Source of the DNA: Amycolatopsis sp. cg9
Lineage (GTDB): Bacteria; Actinomycetota; Actinomycetes; Mycobacteriales; Pseudonocardiaceae
Direction: 5' to 3'
DNA: 64,000 bases
NCBI RefSeq assembly: GCF_041346945.1
Contig: NZ_CP166850.1
Location: 2,914,001 to 2,978,000, forward strand
Part shown: piece by piece, positions 34,351 through 42,840 of the stretch
Layout of the letters: every line of letters begins with the position of its first letter
How positions within the stretch are numbered: position 1 is the first letter of the stretch
Position numbers and translations under genes: made by a program
The notes under the pieces: generated by a model
What the model was told of the DNA's origin: nothing
The model's input: the letters and a program-made list of their open reading frames with translations, nothing else
The model's database searches: none

Positions 34351-35556
34351 ATGAACCTGAGCAGCATCCGGCTGGATTCGCCGGTCAACATGATCGTGGT
34401 GGTCGTGCTGACGCTGCTCGCGATCATCGCGGTCCCGTGGTTCTGGGACCGCTGGAAGCGCAAGCGCCTGTGGCGCAGCGCCACGATCCTGCTCGCGGTC
34501 GTCCTGCTGGTCTTGACCACCGGCATGGCGGGCAACATGATCGGCGGCTTCTTCCCCACGGTCGGCTCGCTGCTCGGCACCGGCGTCTACGCCGGCCAGG
34601 GCACCGACGCCGAGGCGGCGCAGAACGGCGAGGACCTCGAGAAGCTGCGCGACACCGGGGTGGCGCACGCCCGCGAAGGCAAGGGCACGGTCGTCCACAT
34701 GAAGGTGACCGGCCGCCGCACCAAGCTGACCCGCGACGTCACGGTGTACCTGCCCCCGCAGTACTTCGACGCGGCGTACAAGGAACTCCGGTTCCCGGCG
34801 ATCGAGTGGATCCCCAACTACCCGTCCGGCCCCGAGGTCTTCGCCGTCTACGGCATGCCCCAGCAACTCGACGCGGCGATCGCGCGCAAGGCGTTGCCCC
34901 CGACGGTGGTCATCGTCCCCGACCCGACGGGCGTCCCCAAGGTCGGCCACGACACCGAATGCGTCGACGAGGTCAACGGAACGGCGAACGACACCTACCT
35001 GACGGCCGACCTGCGCGACTGGGCCCTGCAAAAGCTCGGCGTGGCCCCGAACCGCCAGGCGTGGACGATCGCGGGCTGGTCGTCCGGCGGGTACTGCGCG
35101 ATGAACCTGGTGACCCGCCACCCGCAGTGGTACGGCCAGGCGGTCAGCGTCAGCGGCTACGACAAGGCCCAAATCGACGCCGAGACCGAGGACCTGTTCC
35201 ACGGCCGCCAGGACATCAACGACGCCAACAACGTCCGCGTCAACGTCCGCCTCCACCCGTCCCCGGTGCAGATCCTCGCCATCTCCGGCGAGAAGGAGAA
35301 CTACGAGAGCTACGCGATCGACCAGATCCGCGCCGCGGCCCGCCCCCCGATCCAGTTCACGTCGTGGCGCATCCCCGACGCGGGCCACAACATGAACACC
35401 TTCAAGTCCCAGATCCCCGACGTCCTGGCCTGGATCGGCGCCCACACGACGAGCCCGGCCCCGGCGGGCCGCCAAGCGGAGACGACGGGCGGCGTCCTGC
35501 CGTGGCCCTTGCCGAAGTCCGGCGCGCACGGAGCACTGGCGGACACCGACCAGTAG
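34351..35556 (+). CDS. Membrane-anchored esterase (esterase D/mycolyltransferase-like fold)
   Basis: 401 aa. Two N-terminal membrane segments (about residues 14-29 and 44-66) hold a large extracytoplasmic alpha/beta hydrolase. Domain features: LTRDVTVYLPPQYF, PTVVIVPDPTG and the nucleophile elbow WTIAGWSSGGYCAMNL (GxSxG). The late His is in WRIPDAGHNMNTF. This is the putative-esterase (PF00756) arrangement seen in actinobacterial cell-envelope acyltransferases and esterases. GGAAGGACC ahead of the ATG. Substrate unknown; envelope lipids are plausible. Confidence 0.83.
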   Translation: MNLSSIRLDSPVNMIVVVVLTLLAIIAVPWFWDRWKRKRLWRSATILLAVVLLVLTTGMAGNMIGGFFPTVGSLLGTGVYAGQGTDAEAAQNGEDLEKLRDTGVAHAREGKGTVVHMKVTGRRTKLTRDVTVYLPPQYFDAAYKELRFPAIEWIPNYPSGPEVFAVYGMPQQLDAAIARKALPPTVVIVPDPTGVPKVGHDTECVDEVNGTANDTYLTADLRDWALQKLGVAPNRQAWTIAGWSSGGYCAMNLVTRHPQWYGQAVSVSGYDKAQIDAETEDLFHGRQDINDANNVRVNVRLHPSPVQILAISGEKENYESYAIDQIRAAARPPIQFTSWRIPDAGHNMNTFKSQIPDVLAWIGAHTTSPAPAGRQAETTGGVLPWPLPKSGAHGALADTDQ

Positions 35557-35559
35557 GCC

Positions 35560-36438
35560 TCAGCCGAGCAGCGCGCGGACGATCGCCGTCACCCGCTTCG
35601 AACCGGTCGCGTAGTCGACCGAAGCGGGGTGCTCGCTCAACACCACCACGATGTAGCGGTCCCCGTCGCCGACCACACCCGAGGTGTGCAGCATCCGCGT
35701 CGGCCGGCAGCACGACCAGCCCTGCTTGACCGCCCACGGCCGGTCCCCGGCGGCGTCCGGGATCCCGAAGTACTGCCGGAACCCGTCGGACCCCCGCTCG
35801 GTCGCGTCCCGCAGCGCGGCCATGATCGCGCCCGGCGCGTGCTCCAGCACGTACTGGTAGATCCGCACGACGTCCCGCGCGGTGATCCGCGTGTCACCCC
35901 AGCGCCCGGGATCCTCGGGCGCCCGCGTCCCGGTGAGCCCGAGCTTCGCCGCCCAGCGCGTCACGATCGCCGGCCCGCCGTAGGCCGACCAGAACTGGCT
36001 CGCGAGCTCGTCATCGCTGCGGGACAACATCTTCTGCACCGACGCCGTGGGCCCGCCCCGCTCGAGCACGGCGAGCGCGATCAGCAGCTTCACCAGCGAC
36101 GCCGACGTGTACGCGCGGTCCGCCCGCACCGACGCGGTCGCCTCCCCGCGCTGCCGGTCGAACACGACCGCGCTGACGGTCCCGCTCGACATCAGCCGGT
36201 CCAGCTCGGCAGCCGCCACCTTCGGCGCGCTCTTGGGCGTCGGGGTGGCGCTCTTGCTCGGTGTCGGCGTCGGAGTGGGGGTCGGCGTGCTCGCCGGAGA
36301 TTCCGACATCGTTGTCAGCGATTCCGCGACCGCGAGTGGCGCGGACGCCGCCGGGACGTCTTGACGCGCGGTGATCACCACCGCGCCGACCGCCCCCAGG
36401 CACAGCCCCACCAGGAAGATCCCGCTCAGCTTGCGCAT
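35560..36438 (-). CDS. Exported serine beta-lactamase/transpeptidase-fold protein
   Basis: 292 aa. A signal or anchor (IFLVGLCLGAVGAVVITA) and a Pro/Thr/Ser linker with five TP repeats (about residues 50-72) precede a beta-lactamase2-type domain. The SxxK motif is YTSASLVKLLIAL, SDN is represented by SRSDDELASQ, and KTG by AVKQGWSCC. GRWGDTRITARDVVRIYQYV matches the family segment after the omega loop. A clear Glu166 equivalent is not visible, so a hydrolytic beta-lactamase is doubtful; a wall-acting or regulatory enzyme is as likely. ATG 36438 chosen from the signal peptide. Confidence 0.75.
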   Translation of the reverse strand: MRKLSGIFLVGLCLGAVGAVVITARQDVPAASAPLAVAESLTTMSESPASTPTPTPTPTPSKSATPTPKSAPKVAAAELDRLMSSGTVSAVVFDRQRGEATASVRADRAYTSASLVKLLIALAVLERGGPTASVQKMLSRSDDELASQFWSAYGGPAIVTRWAAKLGLTGTRAPEDPGRWGDTRITARDVVRIYQYVLEHAPGAIMAALRDATERGSDGFRQYFGIPDAAGDRPWAVKQGWSCCRPTRMLHTSGVVGDGDRYIVVVLSEHPASVDYATGSKRVTAIVRALLG

Positions 36439-36554
36439 GATCCGAATTGCCTGGAACACCGCGCGCTGTTCGCCGAAACGGGTGAATTTGTGGGATAGGT
36501 CTCGCCGGCCGCCCCAACCGCGAACGCGCAGGTGGCCCGCGGGCAAGCACCGTC

Positions 36555-36581
36555 GTTTCGCTCACCGTGTTCGCGGGGTAC
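36555..36581 (+). promoter_or_regulatory. Candidate SigF/SigB-type promoter for the DUF4383 gene
   Basis: GTTT (36555-36558), a 17-base spacer and GGGTAC (36576-36581), 47 bases before the start codon at 36629. The spacer is one base longer than the usual upper limit for SigB-type promoters, so support is moderate. Confidence 0.45.
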
Positions 36582-36628
36582 CTGAGGGCGGTGACGGTCG
36601 TCACCACCCGCTGGGAAGGACTGGAGTC

Positions 36629-37270
36629 ATGACTCACGCGAAAGGCGCACGAATCCGGGTTCGCGGCCTGCAGCCGGCGCAGGTGCTGGCCGGACTGGCC
36701 GGGATCGCGTTCCTCGTCGTCGGCATCATCGGATTGACCAGGACGGGCTTCGGCAACTTCGCCGGCCACCACGACGCGGGCTTCTGGCGGTTCTCCGCCA
36801 ACCCGCTCATGAGCCTGGTCCGCATCGGAACCGGCGTCATCGGCCTGCTGCTGGCGTTCGGCTCGGGCCGCGCCCGGACGTTCGGCTGGCTGCTCTTCAT
36901 CGGTTACGGCCTGCTGTTCGTGTGGGGCCTGATGATCGACGGCCTCATCTCGACCAACCCCTTCGCCACCGCCGGCAACCCGATGGACATGGGCCCCGCC
37001 GACACGTGGCTGCACCTCGGCGTCGCGGCGCTCGGTCTGCTGATCGCCGTCTTCCCGGCCCGCCGCACCATCCTGCTGCCCGAGGACGAAACGGCCGACG
37101 AGCCGGCGCTCGCCGAGCAGCACACCGAGGTCATCGACCGCGACCGCGTCACCCGCACCGACGAGCCGGTGACCGACCAGCCGCGCCGCCGGTCGTTCCT
37201 GCGCCGCCACCACGACGAGCGAGGCCCGGAGGCCGCTCGTGAAGAGCGTCCGCCGGGCCTCGCCCACTAG
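36629..37270 (+). CDS. DUF4383-family membrane protein
   Basis: 213 aa. Four hydrophobic segments (VLAGLAGIAFLVVGIIGL; IGTGVIGLLLAFGS; FGWLLFIGYGLLFVWGLM; WLHLGVAALGLLIAVFPA) in the first about 150 residues match the four-helix DUF4383 family. NFAGHHDAGFWRFSANPLMS sits in the first loop. The C-terminal about 65 residues are a hydrophilic, Arg/Glu-rich cytoplasmic tail. Function unknown. A possible SigF-type promoter lies upstream, which would place it in the stress regulon. ATG 36629 has GGAAGGACTGGAG upstream. Confidence 0.8.
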   Translation: MTHAKGARIRVRGLQPAQVLAGLAGIAFLVVGIIGLTRTGFGNFAGHHDAGFWRFSANPLMSLVRIGTGVIGLLLAFGSGRARTFGWLLFIGYGLLFVWGLMIDGLISTNPFATAGNPMDMGPADTWLHLGVAALGLLIAVFPARRTILLPEDETADEPALAEQHTEVIDRDRVTRTDEPVTDQPRRRSFLRRHHDERGPEAAREERPPGLAH

Positions 37271-37285
37271 GGATTTCGGGGTGGC

Positions 37286-38275
37286 TCAGTAGGTGGTGCC
37301 ACCGGCGCCGGAGTTGCTGCTCCCAGCGCCACTGTCAGCCGGAGCCTGGTTGGCGGTGGAGCTGGGAGTGGTGCCGACCTTGCAGCCGTTGGGCTCGATG
37401 ACGAACCAGGTGCCGTTGACGCCCATGCCGTTCGCGTCGCCCGGCTTCAGGTCCTTCGAGAAGGTGTAGACCGGCCAGCCGCCGATGGTGACCTGCTCGG
37501 TGCCGTCCGCGCGCTTGATGCTGCCGAGGAGCTTCGAGTCGATGCCCTGCAGTTCGACCTTGCCGTTGTTCGACAGGACCGCGGGCCACGTCTTGGCGCA
37601 GTCACCGTTGCAGGCCGACGTCTTCGCCTTCTTGGTGTCCTTCGTGAACAGGTAGAGCGTCATCCCGTTCTGGTCGACGATCGCGTCCCCGAGCCCGTCG
37701 ATCTTGCTCGCGCTGAGCTTGACGACGCCGGCTTCGGCGGCGGCCTGCCCGGCCTTCCCGCCCTTGGCGTTGGCGGCGTACCAGGCGCCACCGACACCCT
37801 GCCCGGTCGCGTCCCCGGCCTTGGTGTCCTTGGCGTAGCGGTAGAGCGCCCACCCGCCGACGGTGATCTGCTCGGTGCCGTCGGACCGCGTCACCTTTCC
37901 GACGAGGCTCTTGTCGACACCCTGGACCTGCACGTCCCCGGTCGCCAGCATCGGCGGCCAAGCCTTGGCGCAGTCACCGTCGCAATTGGACTTCGGCGGC
38001 TTCGCCGTGTCCTTGTCGAACCGGTAGAGCGTCATCCCGTTCTGGTCGGTCAGCACTTGCCCGACGCTGGCGACGTCCGCGACGACGAGTTTCGATTCGT
38101 TCGACGCCGGAGCGGCGTTGCCCACCTGGCCGTTGGCGATCTGACCGCCGCCGGTGCCACCGGCCGCCGCCGGGGCGATGACCGGCTGAGCAGTTTCGGC
38201 ACCCGAGCAAGCGGTGAGCACTGCCAGCCCGGCTGCCGCCGCGGCGACGGAGACGGCGATGCGCGTGCGAAGCAT
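37286..38275 (-). CDS. Lipoprotein with two COG4315 repeats
   Basis: 329 aa. Signal and lipobox (LAVLTACSGAE; Cys23) precede two homologous halves. Each holds a QNGMTLYRFDKDT/QNGMTLYLFTKDT unit, a paired-Cys DGDCAKAWPP/NGDCAKTWPA unit and a GGWALYRYAKD/GGWPVYTFSKD unit. These are repeats of the secreted COG4315 (Lipoprotein_15) family, of unknown function; redox or ligand binding has been suggested from the conserved Cys. A low-complexity Ser/Gly tail ends the protein. Convergent with the DUF4383 gene. Confidence 0.85.
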   Translation of the reverse strand: MLRTRIAVSVAAAAAGLAVLTACSGAETAQPVIAPAAAGGTGGGQIANGQVGNAAPASNESKLVVADVASVGQVLTDQNGMTLYRFDKDTAKPPKSNCDGDCAKAWPPMLATGDVQVQGVDKSLVGKVTRSDGTEQITVGGWALYRYAKDTKAGDATGQGVGGAWYAANAKGGKAGQAAAEAGVVKLSASKIDGLGDAIVDQNGMTLYLFTKDTKKAKTSACNGDCAKTWPAVLSNNGKVELQGIDSKLLGSIKRADGTEQVTIGGWPVYTFSKDLKPGDANGMGVNGTWFVIEPNGCKVGTTPSSTANQAPADSGAGSSNSGAGGTTY

Positions 38276-38394
38276 GGAAGTTCTCCTTGTGTCCGTTGGG
38301 GTTTCCCGCCGCTCGGTGCGGCTGCTTGATACCCACTACACGGACACCCGCCGGAGGCGGTTCAAAGTTTTTTCGCCCCGCCCCTGAGCTGCCG

Positions 38395-39774
38395 CTACGC
38401 CCCTTCGAGCGCCCGGTCGACCAGGACACCGGCGGCCCCGGTGTACCCGGCGGGGTCGAGCAGCTCGTCCAGCGCGGCCGGAGTCAGCACACCGGTGACG
38501 GCGGGCAGCTCGTCCAGCACATCCCGCAGCGGCCGGTCTTCCGCCACCGCCCGCCGCGACGCCTCACCCAGCAGCTCCTTCGCCTTCGCCTTCCCGAGCA
38601 GCGGCGCGAGCACGGCGGACAGCCGTTCCGAGACGATCAGCCCGTGCGTCGACGCCAGGTTCGCCCCCATCCGCTCCGGCTGGGCGCTGAGCCCCCGCGC
38701 CAGCTCGACGGCGGTGTGCGCGGCCCCACCGGTCAGCCGCAGGCACTCCCGCACCAGCTGCCACTCGGCGTGCCACACCCCAGCCGACCGTTCGTCCTCG
38801 GTCAGCATCGACTGCGTGACCCCCGCGGCCAGCACCGGCACCTGCAGCGCGGCCGAACGGATCAGCGTCGCGAGCACGGGATTCCGCTTGTGCGGCATCG
38901 CCGACGACCCACCCCGCCCATCGGCGGCGGGTTCGACAACCTCACCCAGCTCGGTCCGCGTCAGCGTCGCGACGTCCACCGCCAGCTTCCCCAGCGCACC
39001 GGCGGTGAAGGCGAGCGCCCCGGCAAGGTCGACGACCGGCGTCCGCAGCGAATGCCACGGCAACACCGGCACGGCGAGCCCGGTCTCCTCGGCGAACGCG
39101 GCGACGAGCCGTTCGGCGTAGTCCCCGCCGGCGGCGCCGTCCCCGGCCAGTCGGGCGTACTCCACGTACGCCGCCAGCGTCCCCGCCGCCCCGCCGAGCG
39201 AGACCGGCAGGCCGCCGTCGAGCAGCCGGCGGATCCGGACGGCCGCGTCCAGCACCAGCTGCCGCCAGCCCGCGGCCTTGAGCCCGAACGTCGTCGGCAC
39301 CGCGTGCGCGGTCAGCGTGCGCCCGGCCATGGTCGTGTCCCGGTGCGTCCGCGCCAGCCCGGCCAGCGCCTCGGCGGTGGCGTCGAGGTCGGCGGCGAGC
39401 GGCCGCAGCGTCCGGTCGGCGACCAGCATCATCGCGGTGTCGAAGATGTCCTGGCTCGTCGAGCCGCGGTGCACGTACTCGGCCGCACTCCCACCGACCG
39501 CCGACGTCAGCGCCTTCACCAGGCCGACGACCGGGTTCGCGGTCGCCCGCGACCCCCGCGCCAGCTCGACGACGTCGATCCGCGCACTGCCCGCCGCCGC
39601 CGTGATCGCGTCCGCGGCCTCGGGAGGTACCGTCCCGAGCCGCGCTTGCGCCCTCGCCAGCGCCGCCTCGGCGTCGAGCATCGCGCGCAGCCAAGCCTCG
39701 TCGCCGGTCGATGCTTCGGCCGGCGTACCGGCCCGTACCGGGGACAGCAGTCCGGAATCGGGGTCGACGGTCAT
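38395..39774 (-). CDS. pcaB: 3-carboxy-cis,cis-muconate cycloisomerase
   Basis: 459 aa fumarase/aspartase-superfamily enzyme. Signature GGSSAMPHKRNPVLAT (GSSxMPxKxN) at about residue 288; ASTGDEAWLRAMLDAEAALA and EYVHRGSTSQDIFDTAMMLV (TSQD) match the PcaB branch. It converts 3-carboxymuconate to 4-carboxymuconolactone in protocatechuate degradation. No other pca gene is in the window, so it is either an orphan or a related lyase with another substrate (adenylosuccinate lyase is less likely from the sequence). Confidence 0.85.
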   Translation of the reverse strand: MTVDPDSGLLSPVRAGTPAEASTGDEAWLRAMLDAEAALARAQARLGTVPPEAADAITAAAGSARIDVVELARGSRATANPVVGLVKALTSAVGGSAAEYVHRGSTSQDIFDTAMMLVADRTLRPLAADLDATAEALAGLARTHRDTTMAGRTLTAHAVPTTFGLKAAGWRQLVLDAAVRIRRLLDGGLPVSLGGAAGTLAAYVEYARLAGDGAAGGDYAERLVAAFAEETGLAVPVLPWHSLRTPVVDLAGALAFTAGALGKLAVDVATLTRTELGEVVEPAADGRGGSSAMPHKRNPVLATLIRSAALQVPVLAAGVTQSMLTEDERSAGVWHAEWQLVRECLRLTGGAAHTAVELARGLSAQPERMGANLASTHGLIVSERLSAVLAPLLGKAKAKELLGEASRRAVAEDRPLRDVLDELPAVTGVLTPAALDELLDPAGYTGAAGVLVDRALEGA

Positions 39775-39842
39775 GGCGTCAGCATCGCACGCGCCTGGCC
39801 TCGGCGACGGTCACGCCGCCGCGTCTGGCACGCTCATCGGCC

Positions 39843-40484
39843 ATGAGCAGTGCTCCGTCCACCGAGGACACCACCGGCGCCGAACCCCGGGGTTTCGCCG
39901 CCGAGCGGCTGACCTTCTTTTCGGACGCCGTCGTCGCCATCGCGATCACGCTGCTCGCGCTCGAGCTGCCGCTGCCGGAGGGCGCCACCAGCGCCGAACT
40001 GCTGCGTTCACTCGGCCATCACCAGTCCGAATACGTCTCCTTCCTGATCAGTTTCGTCGTGATCGGCGGCCACTGGCGCGCCCACCACCGCTTGTTCGAC
40101 CACGTCACCACCCTCGACGGCGGGCTCATCCGGCTCAGCTTCGGCTGGCTGCTGACGCAGGTGATCATGCCCTTCGCCACGAAGGTGATCGCCGAAGACG
40201 AAGGGTTCGAATTCCGCTTCGTCTTCTACGCGCTCGTGCAGGTCGTCGCGCTGACGCTGTTCCTCCTCATGGCCCGGCGCATCCAGCGCAACCACCACTA
40301 CCGCGCGGACACCCCGCCTGAGCTCTTCGGCAGGGTCTACCGCGGGGTCGGCACGATGGCCGCCGCCTTCACCCTCTCGATCCCGGTCGCCTTCCTCACG
40401 CACTGGGCCTACGCCTGCTGGATCGTCGTTCCGCTCGTGGTCAACCTCCTCTTCCGCCTCCGCCGCCGCGCGGCCACCGCCTGA
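39843..40484 (+). CDS. TMEM175-family (DUF1211) integral membrane protein
   Basis: 213 aa with six hydrophobic segments. The N-terminal AAERLTFFSDAVVAIAITLL carries the RxxxFSD motif that lines the pore of prokaryotic TMEM175 potassium channels. HWRAHHRLFDHVTTLDGGLI is the conserved loop after the third helix. A K+ leak channel is the known family role; bacterial members have one six-helix repeat, as here. Start 39843, divergent from pcaB by 68 bases. Confidence 0.85.
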   Translation: MSSAPSTEDTTGAEPRGFAAERLTFFSDAVVAIAITLLALELPLPEGATSAELLRSLGHHQSEYVSFLISFVVIGGHWRAHHRLFDHVTTLDGGLIRLSFGWLLTQVIMPFATKVIAEDEGFEFRFVFYALVQVVALTLFLLMARRIQRNHHYRADTPPELFGRVYRGVGTMAAAFTLSIPVAFLTHWAYACWIVVPLVVNLLFRLRRRAATA

Positions 40485-40488
40485 ACCG

Positions 40489-41031
40489 CTATTCGCCCGT
40501 CACACCGTCGATCCGCTCCCGGACCAGGTCGGCCTGACCGCAGTGCCGCGCGTACTCGCCGATCATGCGCAGCATCAGCCAGCGCAGGGCGAACGGTTCG
40601 CCCGTGCTGCGGCGGATGCCGGTCTGGTCCAGCGAGCTCGCCGCGACGATCTCCCGGGAGCGCGCGCACTCGGCGTGCCACAGGGAGAAGGCCTCCGCCA
40701 CGTCACCGTCGAGCGAGGTGAAGTCCTGCTCCGGGTCGTCGTCGGAGTAGTACAGGTTCGGCAGGTCCTCGGCGGCGAACTGGATCCGGAACCACCAGCG
40801 TTCGACGCCCGTGAGGTGCCGCAGCAGGCCGTGCAGGGTCAGCGTCGACGGTGGTACCGAGCGTTCGGCCAGGCGGCCGGGGTCCAGACCGGCGCACTTG
40901 AGCTCGAAAGTGCGCCGGTAGTAGTCGAGGCTCTCGGTGAGAGCCTGCCGCTCGCCGGCGATCGGTGTCAGGTCCTCGCGGGGGCCGGTCAACCGGGCCG
41001 GGGCCGCGACCGGAGTGCTGTGTTCGGTCAT
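40489..41031 (-). CDS. DinB-family (DUF664) protein
   Basis: 180 aa four-helix DinB fold. LTLHGLLRHLTGVERWWFRI has the first metal His, EAFSLWHAECARSREIVA the second and MLRMIGEYARHCGQADLVRE the third, as in the mycothiol-dependent DinB/DUF664 group. May be a mycothiol- or metal-dependent transferase; substrate unknown. I take the ATG at 41031 because the family begins about there and the upstream open stretch has no likeness. Its stop is 5 bases from the convergent TMEM175 gene. Confidence 0.8.
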   Translation of the reverse strand: MTEHSTPVAAPARLTGPREDLTPIAGERQALTESLDYYRRTFELKCAGLDPGRLAERSVPPSTLTLHGLLRHLTGVERWWFRIQFAAEDLPNLYYSDDDPEQDFTSLDGDVAEAFSLWHAECARSREIVAASSLDQTGIRRSTGEPFALRWLMLRMIGEYARHCGQADLVRERIDGVTGE

Positions 41032-41243
41032 GTGCGGAGCGTGCCACGTGGGTCCGACAATTTTCGGGGCGCCGGGGTGTCCGGTGAGCGGGCAACGGCC
41101 GGAAACCCCCAGTTCAGACACGGTTTCGCGAACCAGGTAACGAATTTCGGGGACGGCCGATCTGATCTTCGTCACCCCCGCTGCGCACACCGGTTCCCAC
41201 GGTCGGAGCGGCACCCCTCGGTTCGGAACCAGGAGATCAAGAC

Positions 41244-42089
41244 ATGCAGCGAACCGGACGAAGAACCGCAGTACTGGCCGCGCTGACGAACGCGGCCCTG
41301 ATCGCGGCCCCCGCCGTCGCGTCCGCGGCGCCCCCGCCCAGCTCGATCGACGTCAGCGCGACCACCGTCCACGCGGGCGACACGCTCACGGTCACCGAGC
41401 AGCTGTACAACCCGACGGACTTCACGGTCACCGGCGCGAAGGCGGCGCTCTACGCCAAGGAGAAGCCGGTCGTCGACCTGGTCGACCTGGTCTCCTGCAC
41501 CGGCGCGATCGCGTGCTCGCCGTACCTCAGCAGCTTCCGCGGCGGCGTCGGCGACCTGGGTGCCGGCGAGAGCAAGACGGTGACGTTCACCTTCCGCGTG
41601 AAGGACGACGTCCAGCCCGGCCAGTTCACGCTCCAGCACCAGTTCGCCGGCGACAACTACGCGTTCGGCGTGGAGGACGGCCCGGTCGTCACGATCCCCG
41701 CGCCGAACGAGGCCGACGTCAAGGTCGCCCTGACCGGGACCGCGCGCCCCGGCCTGGTCGCCCGCGTCGACTACGTGATCACGGTGTCGAACACCGGCCC
41801 GGCCACCGCGACCGGTGTCCGCGTGACGGCCAATGCGGGTTCGGGCCGCACGGTCACCACCCTGACCGGCTGCACCCGCTCGGGCACGGCCCTGACCTGC
41901 ACGATCGGCAACCTCGCCCCAGGCGCCTCGGCGACGGCGAAGTTCAGCTCCGAAGGCGGCTTCTTCGCCTGGGGCGCGTTCACGGCCACGGCCCAGCGCG
42001 CGGCGAGCACCCCGGCCGACCCGGAAGCGGCCAACGACAAGGCGTCGAAGAAGTGCACGGCCTACACCGGCCTGTTCGTGCAGTGCTGA
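41244..42089 (+). CDS. Secreted protein with DUF11-type beta domains
   Basis: 281 aa. A signal peptide (AVLAALTNAALIAAPAVAS, cut after ASA) leads to two Ig-like beta domains. The second is a recognisable DUF11 unit: VDYVITVSNTGPATATGVRV, then LTGCTRSGTALTCTIGNLAP. Paired Cys occur in each domain. Such domains occur in surface and adhesion-type proteins. No sorting signal or membrane helix, so it is released. The preceding GGAACCAGGAGATCAAG supplies the ribosome site. Confidence 0.82.
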   Translation: MQRTGRRTAVLAALTNAALIAAPAVASAAPPPSSIDVSATTVHAGDTLTVTEQLYNPTDFTVTGAKAALYAKEKPVVDLVDLVSCTGAIACSPYLSSFRGGVGDLGAGESKTVTFTFRVKDDVQPGQFTLQHQFAGDNYAFGVEDGPVVTIPAPNEADVKVALTGTARPGLVARVDYVITVSNTGPATATGVRVTANAGSGRTVTTLTGCTRSGTALTCTIGNLAPGASATAKFSSEGGFFAWGAFTATAQRAASTPADPEAANDKASKKCTAYTGLFVQC

Positions 42090-42112
42090 CGACGTTCGTC
42101 CACTGAGGAGCG

Positions 42113-42649
42113 TCACAACCTGAAGGCCGCCGAGCGGGCGCGTTTACGCACCGCCTCGGCGGTCTCTTCAATTGTCTGGTCCGTCGTGTCCATGACGTTC
42201 CGTTCGAGTTCGCCCAGCCCGGAGAACGCCGCGTGCATGCCCGTGAGCGGCTCGACCTCGGTGAGTTCCGGGGCACTGCGAGCGGTCCCGCGGGCGAGCG
42301 TGGCGTCGAGGTCCGGCCGCAGCACGACGTAGAAGAGGTCCAAACCGCCCCGCTTCGCGGCATCCCGGAACGGCTCCAGCGCCCACGGCCCGACCACACC
42401 GTCGAGAACGACGTCGTACCCACCGCGCGCGTAGCCACAAGCGGCCTCGGCGATGACCCCGAGCACGACCTCGTTCTGCCGGGCGGCCTCGGGCAGGTAC
42501 GGCGCCACGAACCCGGTCCGGATCCAGACGTAGAAGCTGTCGGTGTGCAGGTGCACGGTGGCCCGCGAGGCGTCCTCGGTGACGAGGCGGGCAACGGTCG
42601 ACTTCCCGGCACCGGGCGGCCCGGTGAGGATCAGCAGCGAACCAAGCAT
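42113..42649 (-). CDS. P-loop kinase (AAA/chloramphenicol-phosphotransferase or shikimate-kinase-like)
   Basis: 178 aa. Walker A LLILTGPPGAGKSTVARLV at residues 5-23; HLHTDSFYVWIRTGFVAPYL supplies a conserved Asp after the P-loop. GGYDVVLDGVVGPWALEPF is the Walker-B-like strand, and LARGTARSAPELTEVEPL a lid. The family phosphorylates small molecules such as antibiotics or nucleosides. Substrate unknown. Not coupled to neighbours. Confidence 0.78.
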   Translation of the reverse strand: MLGSLLILTGPPGAGKSTVARLVTEDASRATVHLHTDSFYVWIRTGFVAPYLPEAARQNEVVLGVIAEAACGYARGGYDVVLDGVVGPWALEPFRDAAKRGGLDLFYVVLRPDLDATLARGTARSAPELTEVEPLTGMHAAFSGLGELERNVMDTTDQTIEETAEAVRKRARSAAFRL

Positions 42650-42761
42650 CCCCGCATCATGGGTGGCCCACCGGCCGAGAACCAGTCTTGACCTTCCGCG
42701 CGACCTCAGCCGGACCCCGGTGTGGAGGTGGCAGACCAGGGCCTGGCTAAACTGGGGGCGC

Positions 42762-42834
42762 GGGCCGTTAGCTCAATTGGTAGAGCTGCGGACTTTTAAT
42801 CCGTAGGTTCTGGGTTCGAGCCCCAGGCGGCCCA
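42762..42834 (+). tRNA. tRNA-Lys (anticodon UUU)
   Basis: A 73-base cloverleaf: acceptor GGGCCGT/GCGGCCC with one G-U pair, D stem GCTC/GAGC, and anticodon stem GCGGA/TCCGT closing loop CTTTTAA (anticodon TTT at 42795-42797). The T stem CTGGG/CCCAG encloses TTCGAGC, and the discriminator base is A. The CCA end is not encoded. No repeat of the 3' end that would mark an integrated element was noticed nearby. Confidence 0.97.
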
Positions 42835-42840
42835 CTTCCA

